From the IMG/VR virus record IMGVR_UViG_3300025118_003626, positions 1 to 20,352 of that record: a stretch of DNA of 20,352 bases; one strand, 5' to 3'. This DNA is from a virus. The position numbers and the translations under genes were made by a program. The notes below the pieces were generated by a model. The model was given only the letters and a program-made list of their open reading frames with translations, was not told where the DNA came from and ran no database searches. Shown here one piece after another: positions 17,234 through 20,352 of the stretch. Position 1 is the stretch's first letter. Each line of letters opens with the position of its first letter.

Positions 17234-19923
17234 TGGCTTGTGCTGTATTAACAAAAGAACAAGAGTTTACAAAAGAACATTTAGGAACTTTAAAAAAGCT
17301 GTTCGATGGCGGCACGATAAAAGATATTGACGGCAAGACAAGGTCTATTGGACATTCTATAAGAAAGTGGTATGGCGATACTACTGAAGACTTTGGTGAA
17401 AGGATGTTCCAAGAGATTGTTTGGAAGTCCACATATAAACCTGCTGATGAATCGTTTGCTAACTTCACTGAAGGTGATATCAGGCGTATTTCAAATGAAA
17501 TAGAGAAAGAGGCTGGTAGACTAAATAATCCTAAGTTGAATATAATTGAGAGGTTAGGGTTTGTTAAGCGTGGTGTAATGGGGAAATTTGCAGCAACAAG
17601 GTGGATGAATAAACATATTAACCTTGCAACAAACTATGAGAGAACGAAGTTCTCAATGTACATATCATCTAACACACAAATAGCAGGACACTTAAGGGCT
17701 GAGAGTATTCTTAGAGACCCTTCACTTGAGAATAAATTGCCCGGTATAAAATCTGATAGAGATTTAAGGAAATTTGAAAGGAATTTAGTGTATGAGCTGC
17801 AAAACCTTAAAAAATTAAAGGGTGCAGCTTATGAGAAAAAAGATAGAGAAATATCTGAATTAAGAGATGAAATTGGAGCTTCCCTTGCTACTAAAAGTGG
17901 TGAAGTATTAAGTGAGTTAGTAGAATGGTTAGAATCGACTCCAAATGAGGATGGGGTTAGACTTAGAACAAAAGAAGGATTAGATAAGCATGGCAGGCAG
18001 ATAAAGGGAACTAGGTTTTCTTTAAATGTAGAAAAAGCCGGAGCAGATGCAAGAACATTGCTGGATAATATGGGAGGAGTTTTAATTAATGGATTAAGAC
18101 GGCATAAAAAAGCTCTTCAACTATCATATAATGAATTAAGTACAGTAAGATTAAGTAGATACCTAAAAGGTGTTGATGAACATATAACCAGTATAGAAAA
18201 AGGTATTGAAAAAGGTGATTATTTTCCACATTATATTACAGAGGGACTTGCTTCTATTGAAAGAGTTATGAATAGGATTGATGAAGCTGGCACTATGGAA
18301 GGTAAAGATCAGTTCTTAGGTGATTTAGATACCGCATTTTCTATTGTTAGACAATCTATTGGTTCTACTCCATCATCTGTTAAAGATAGAAGTAGGTTTC
18401 AATATGATAATTGGATAAAGAACCCATTAACTGTATTAAGAAAATATTCAATGGATGCAATATCTTTTAATAGAACAAACTATTTAAAGAGCACTTATTT
18501 AAAAGGAATGAAAAATCTTCCTAAAGACGGTGAGGTTGCTAGAGGGTTAAATAATTATTTGAATGATGTGTTTACACTTGCTGGTCGTGGTTATAAAGAT
18601 AGACCTAACTGGGTTAATAAAACAGTAAGAGCGTTAACTGGGTATGAGTTCTTTTCTAAGATTGGGTTTGGAGTTGCAACAGCTGCTAGGAATACAATGT
18701 CAGGATTGTACTATATACAGTCAGTTGGTAACCGCTCTTTCTATACATATCTCAGAGATTGGAATAAAGAAGGATCAGAACACAGAGAAGCTCGTGAAGT
18801 ATTAGATAAGATAGAAGATGAACAGGGATTTAGGTTTGAAGACTTGTCGAACCCACTGTTTACAGAAGGTCTACTACCTACTGAAGGTTTGCGCGTTGAT
18901 AATGTCGACATTGTATTCGACCCCCAGACCCAACAACCATCACTACAGTACAAAAATGAAAAGGGATGGCAAACATTTGATAGTGTATTAACAAAAGCTA
19001 CCGGGGCTGGTGCTGTCCTGCAAAAGGTTACTGAAAACTTTCTTAGAAAACATATGTTTAGGTTCTCATTTAAACAAAAGTACAATGAATTGAAAGATGG
19101 TGGTAGCACTAAGGGTAGAGCTACAAAGGATGCTAAAGAGTATGCACTTGATATGGTGAATAAATATGCGTTTGAATATTCTGCATCTCAAAAAGCTCCT
19201 ATTATAGGTGGAACTGGTAAGAACCTTGGAGCTGCTGGTCAAGTTGCTTTTCAGTTTATGCACTTTCCAATGTCATTCTTACAATTACAATCAGAACTAT
19301 TAAGAAATTCTAAAGATGCTGTGATAGCAAGACAATGGAATAACCCAGACCTAGTAATACCAACTAAGTTTGCAGGATTATATTTGTTTACACAATTAAT
19401 GAGTGGTATAGGAAATGTTGATTTTAACAGGTTAATGGAAAATGATGCAGTAGATAGAATAAAAGATTTAAAAGATGCTATTGATGGTAAGAAAGATATT
19501 AAAGGTAGAGGTTATATAGGCCCTGCTGTCGGTGATTTATTTTTCTTAGCAAGTATGAAAGAATGGATTGAATTTCCAGACCATGTTATTACAGATATGA
19601 TAGTTGGATATAATAATGCATATAAATTAACAGATGAACAAAAAGGTATGAGGTTATTATCTACGTTTAATGTTGAGATGGCTAAGATACCTAGGAATTG
19701 GAAAGCTCTACAAAATGGTACAATATGGAGTGTGTTAATGCATGAATTTGGATTGTATCCTAAAGCATGGACAAGAGATGCGAGAGAAAAGTTTCCTTTA
19801 AAACATTTACCTTGGGAACCGAGAAAAAAGAAGAAGAAAAAGACTGAAGCTCAGAAAGCTGTTGAATTAGCTCAAAGTAGACAAACAGAACTAACTAAAT
19901 TATATAGGTCTATGGGAATTTAA
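17233..19923 (+). CDS. Large polyvalent/ejection-type virion protein, 896 aa
   Basis: Probably a second large virion cargo protein acting with the giant protein. The start ATG shares a base with the preceding stop (TAATG), implying translational coupling. The first half is helical and charged. Residues 471-495 (E-F-F-S-K-I-G-F-G-V-A-T-A-A-R-N-T-M-S-G) and 645-690 (Y-A-F-E-Y-S ... Q-V-A-F-Q-F-M-H-F-P) match the style of C-terminal regions of very large phage proteins described as 'polyvalent', where a hydrophobic 'lGfn...alrN' helix is followed by a '.F.Ys..' segment. Another hydrophobic stretch (F-A-G-L-Y-L-F-T-Q-L-M) lies near 715-730. These could insert in the host membrane during ejection. 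The C-terminus has six consecutive lysines (865-870), suggesting nucleic acid contact. No enzymatic motif was recognised. It is the last gene of the run, just before a terminator hairpin. Confidence 0.66.
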   Translation: MACAVLTKEQEFTKEHLGTLKKLFDGGTIKDIDGKTRSIGHSIRKWYGDTTEDFGERMFQEIVWKSTYKPADESFANFTEGDIRRISNEIEKEAGRLNNPKLNIIERLGFVKRGVMGKFAATRWMNKHINLATNYERTKFSMYISSNTQIAGHLRAESILRDPSLENKLPGIKSDRDLRKFERNLVYELQNLKKLKGAAYEKKDREISELRDEIGASLATKSGEVLSELVEWLESTPNEDGVRLRTKEGLDKHGRQIKGTRFSLNVEKAGADARTLLDNMGGVLINGLRRHKKALQLSYNELSTVRLSRYLKGVDEHITSIEKGIEKGDYFPHYITEGLASIERVMNRIDEAGTMEGKDQFLGDLDTAFSIVRQSIGSTPSSVKDRSRFQYDNWIKNPLTVLRKYSMDAISFNRTNYLKSTYLKGMKNLPKDGEVARGLNNYLNDVFTLAGRGYKDRPNWVNKTVRALTGYEFFSKIGFGVATAARNTMSGLYYIQSVGNRSFYTYLRDWNKEGSEHREAREVLDKIEDEQGFRFEDLSNPLFTEGLLPTEGLRVDNVDIVFDPQTQQPSLQYKNEKGWQTFDSVLTKATGAGAVLQKVTENFLRKHMFRFSFKQKYNELKDGGSTKGRATKDAKEYALDMVNKYAFEYSASQKAPIIGGTGKNLGAAGQVAFQFMHFPMSFLQLQSELLRNSKDAVIARQWNNPDLVIPTKFAGLYLFTQLMSGIGNVDFNRLMENDAVDRIKDLKDAIDGKKDIKGRGYIGPAVGDLFFLASMKEWIEFPDHVITDMIVGYNNAYKLTDEQKGMRLLSTFNVEMAKIPRNWKALQNGTIWSVLMHEFGLYPKAWTRDAREKFPLKHLPWEPRKKKKKKTEAQKAVELAQSRQTELTKLYRSMGI

Positions 19924-19926
19924 AGA

Positions 19927-19982
19927 TGTTAGAGCCCAAAATGAAAATAAAAGGTTAAACAAATTGGGCTTTTATTCTAACA
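19927..19982. other. Extended inverted repeat between convergent genes
   Basis: An outer arm TGTTAGA (19927-19933) pairs with TCTAACA (19976-19982) and continues into the inner GCCCAA/TTGGGC stem with a 6-base T-rich bulge on the 3' side. The outer arm competes with the terminator pairing for the T-rich strand. It fills most of the gap between the two convergent gene sets. Confidence 0.5.
19931..19977 (+). terminator. Rho-independent-like terminator of the virion gene run
   Basis: AGAGCCCAA (19931-19939) pairs with TTGGGCTTT (19964-19972), one G-T pair included, leaving a 24-base A-rich loop. A T-rich tract (TTTATT) follows at once. It lies 8 bases after the stop of the 896-residue gene, where the plus-strand run should end. 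The long loop makes it weaker than a classic terminator. Confidence 0.6.
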
Positions 19983-19983
19983 C

Positions 19984-20172
19984 CTAATTAACTGATAGTG
20001 TAATATTGGCTTCTATTTTTTTAAATAGTGATAACGTAAACATTATATATGTTTCTTCTAGTTGAACCATTAATGATATAAGTATAAAGTTTATATGTAT
20101 GAATTTTGTTATTTCTTTTTCTTTTTTGTATTCACCTATTGACAAAGAAATATAGTTATTTCCTATTATCAT
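19984..20172 (-). CDS. Small hypothetical protein, 62 aa
   Basis: Not recognised. The ATG directly follows the stop of the upstream resolvase-like gene, and a perfect AAGGAGG lies 4 bases before it, so it is very likely translated. The product is rich in I, K, L, N and E. It has a hydrophobic stretch near residues 26-36 (I-H-I-N-F-I-L-I-S-L-M), too short and polar for a confident membrane helix. It ends 2 bases from the outer arm of the convergent inverted repeat. Confidence 0.55.
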   Translation of the reverse strand: MIIGNNYISLSIGEYKKEKEITKFIHINFILISLMVQLEETYIMFTLSLFKKIEANITLSVN

Positions 20173-20352
20173 TTAACCTCCTTGCTCTGTTGTAAATCCA
20201 TAAACTGCTATTAATATAGCATCTGCGTTATACAGTGTTACTTTTTTTTCTGTATATTTAGAAGCTATCTCTTTTAAATGTCTTTTTCTTTCATCTTTAG
20301 ACAACTTTGGTATGTTAAAATGTTTCTGCCATTTTTTAGGCGTAACAAATGT
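20173..20352 (-). CDS. RuvC-like Holliday junction resolvase, C-terminal 59 aa (5' end outside window)
   Basis: The frame is open from the window edge to TAA. The visible C-terminus matches the end of phage/bacterial RuvC-fold resolvases: T-P-K-K-W-Q-K-H-F near the start, then K-D-E-R-K, and finally N-A-D-A-I-L-I-A-V-Y-G, where the Asp of D-A-x-L-I-A is normally one of the metal-binding catalytic residues. Such enzymes cut four-way DNA junctions during phage replication or before packaging. The N-terminal catalytic residues lie outside the window, so activity cannot be judged. It is coupled to the downstream 62-residue gene through a stop/start junction with a shared AAGGAGG. Confidence 0.72.
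   Translation of the reverse strand, partial: TFVTPKKWQKHFNIPKLSKDERKRHLKEIASKYTEKKVTLYNADAILIAVYGFTTEQGG
20177..20183 (-). promoter_or_regulatory. Strong Shine-Dalgarno (AAGGAGG) for the 62-aa gene
   Basis: CCTCCTT on the plus strand is a perfect anti-16S match on the minus strand, 4 bases from the ATG. It sits inside the last codons of the resolvase-like gene. Confidence 0.75.

Noticed and set aside
18741-19109. A 122-codon minus-strand frame opposite the 896-aa gene, and similar minus-strand frames opposite other large genes
   Set aside because: Products are Ser/Leu/Asn/Cys-rich antisense readings of long plus-strand genes, with no ribosome binding sites and no recognisable domains.

Overview
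The window looks like part of a tailed bacteriophage genome, or a prophage or metagenomic contig of one. It is strongly A+T-rich, almost fully coding, and carries one long run of co-directional virion-type genes. No tRNA, rRNA, CRISPR array or insertion sequence was seen. Several plus-strand starts have an A/T-rich leader and no clear Shine-Dalgarno sequence, while three genes have good ones. This mixture, the low G+C and the kind of giant protein present are compatible with a Bacteroidota-type host, but that is inference only.

Layout. (i) 3-179: the 3' end of an unidentified gene. (ii) 172-5788: tail or adhesion module. It holds a 1072-residue tail (nozzle/stabilisation-like) protein with inserted beta domains, a 469-residue Gly/Thr/Ser-rich fibre-like protein with internal repeats, and a 327-residue Asp-rich protein. 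(iii) 5836-8616: three mid-size proteins, one carrying an N-terminal pattern and glycine-rich membrane segment typical of podophage internal (ejected) virion proteins. (iv) 8630-17233: a single 8.6-kb gene for a 2867-residue protein. (v) 17233-19923: an 896-residue companion, translationally coupled to it. (vi) 19927-19982: hairpin and terminator closing the run. (vii) 19984-20352: two minus-strand genes converging on it, a small unknown protein and the C-terminus of a RuvC-like Holliday junction resolvase.

The main result concerns the 2867-residue protein. At residues 2022-2065 it carries an R-x-P element followed 39 residues later by the acidic triad motif D-F-D-A-D. This is the layout of the catalytic double-psi beta-barrel of cellular-type (beta-prime-like) and crAss-like/QDE-1-like RNA polymerases. 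A Lys/Gly-Gly-rich segment about 165 residues upstream could belong to the first barrel. The N-terminus has glycine-rich hydrophobic segments like an ejection protein. I therefore propose a giant virion-packaged RNA polymerase that is injected with the DNA. It would be analogous in role to N4 vRNAP but of the double-barrel class known from crAss-like phages. The neighbouring 257-, 392- and 896-residue proteins are the best candidates for the rest of the injected cargo or channel. The plus-strand virion block converging on minus-strand DNA-metabolism genes also recalls crAss-like genome organisation.
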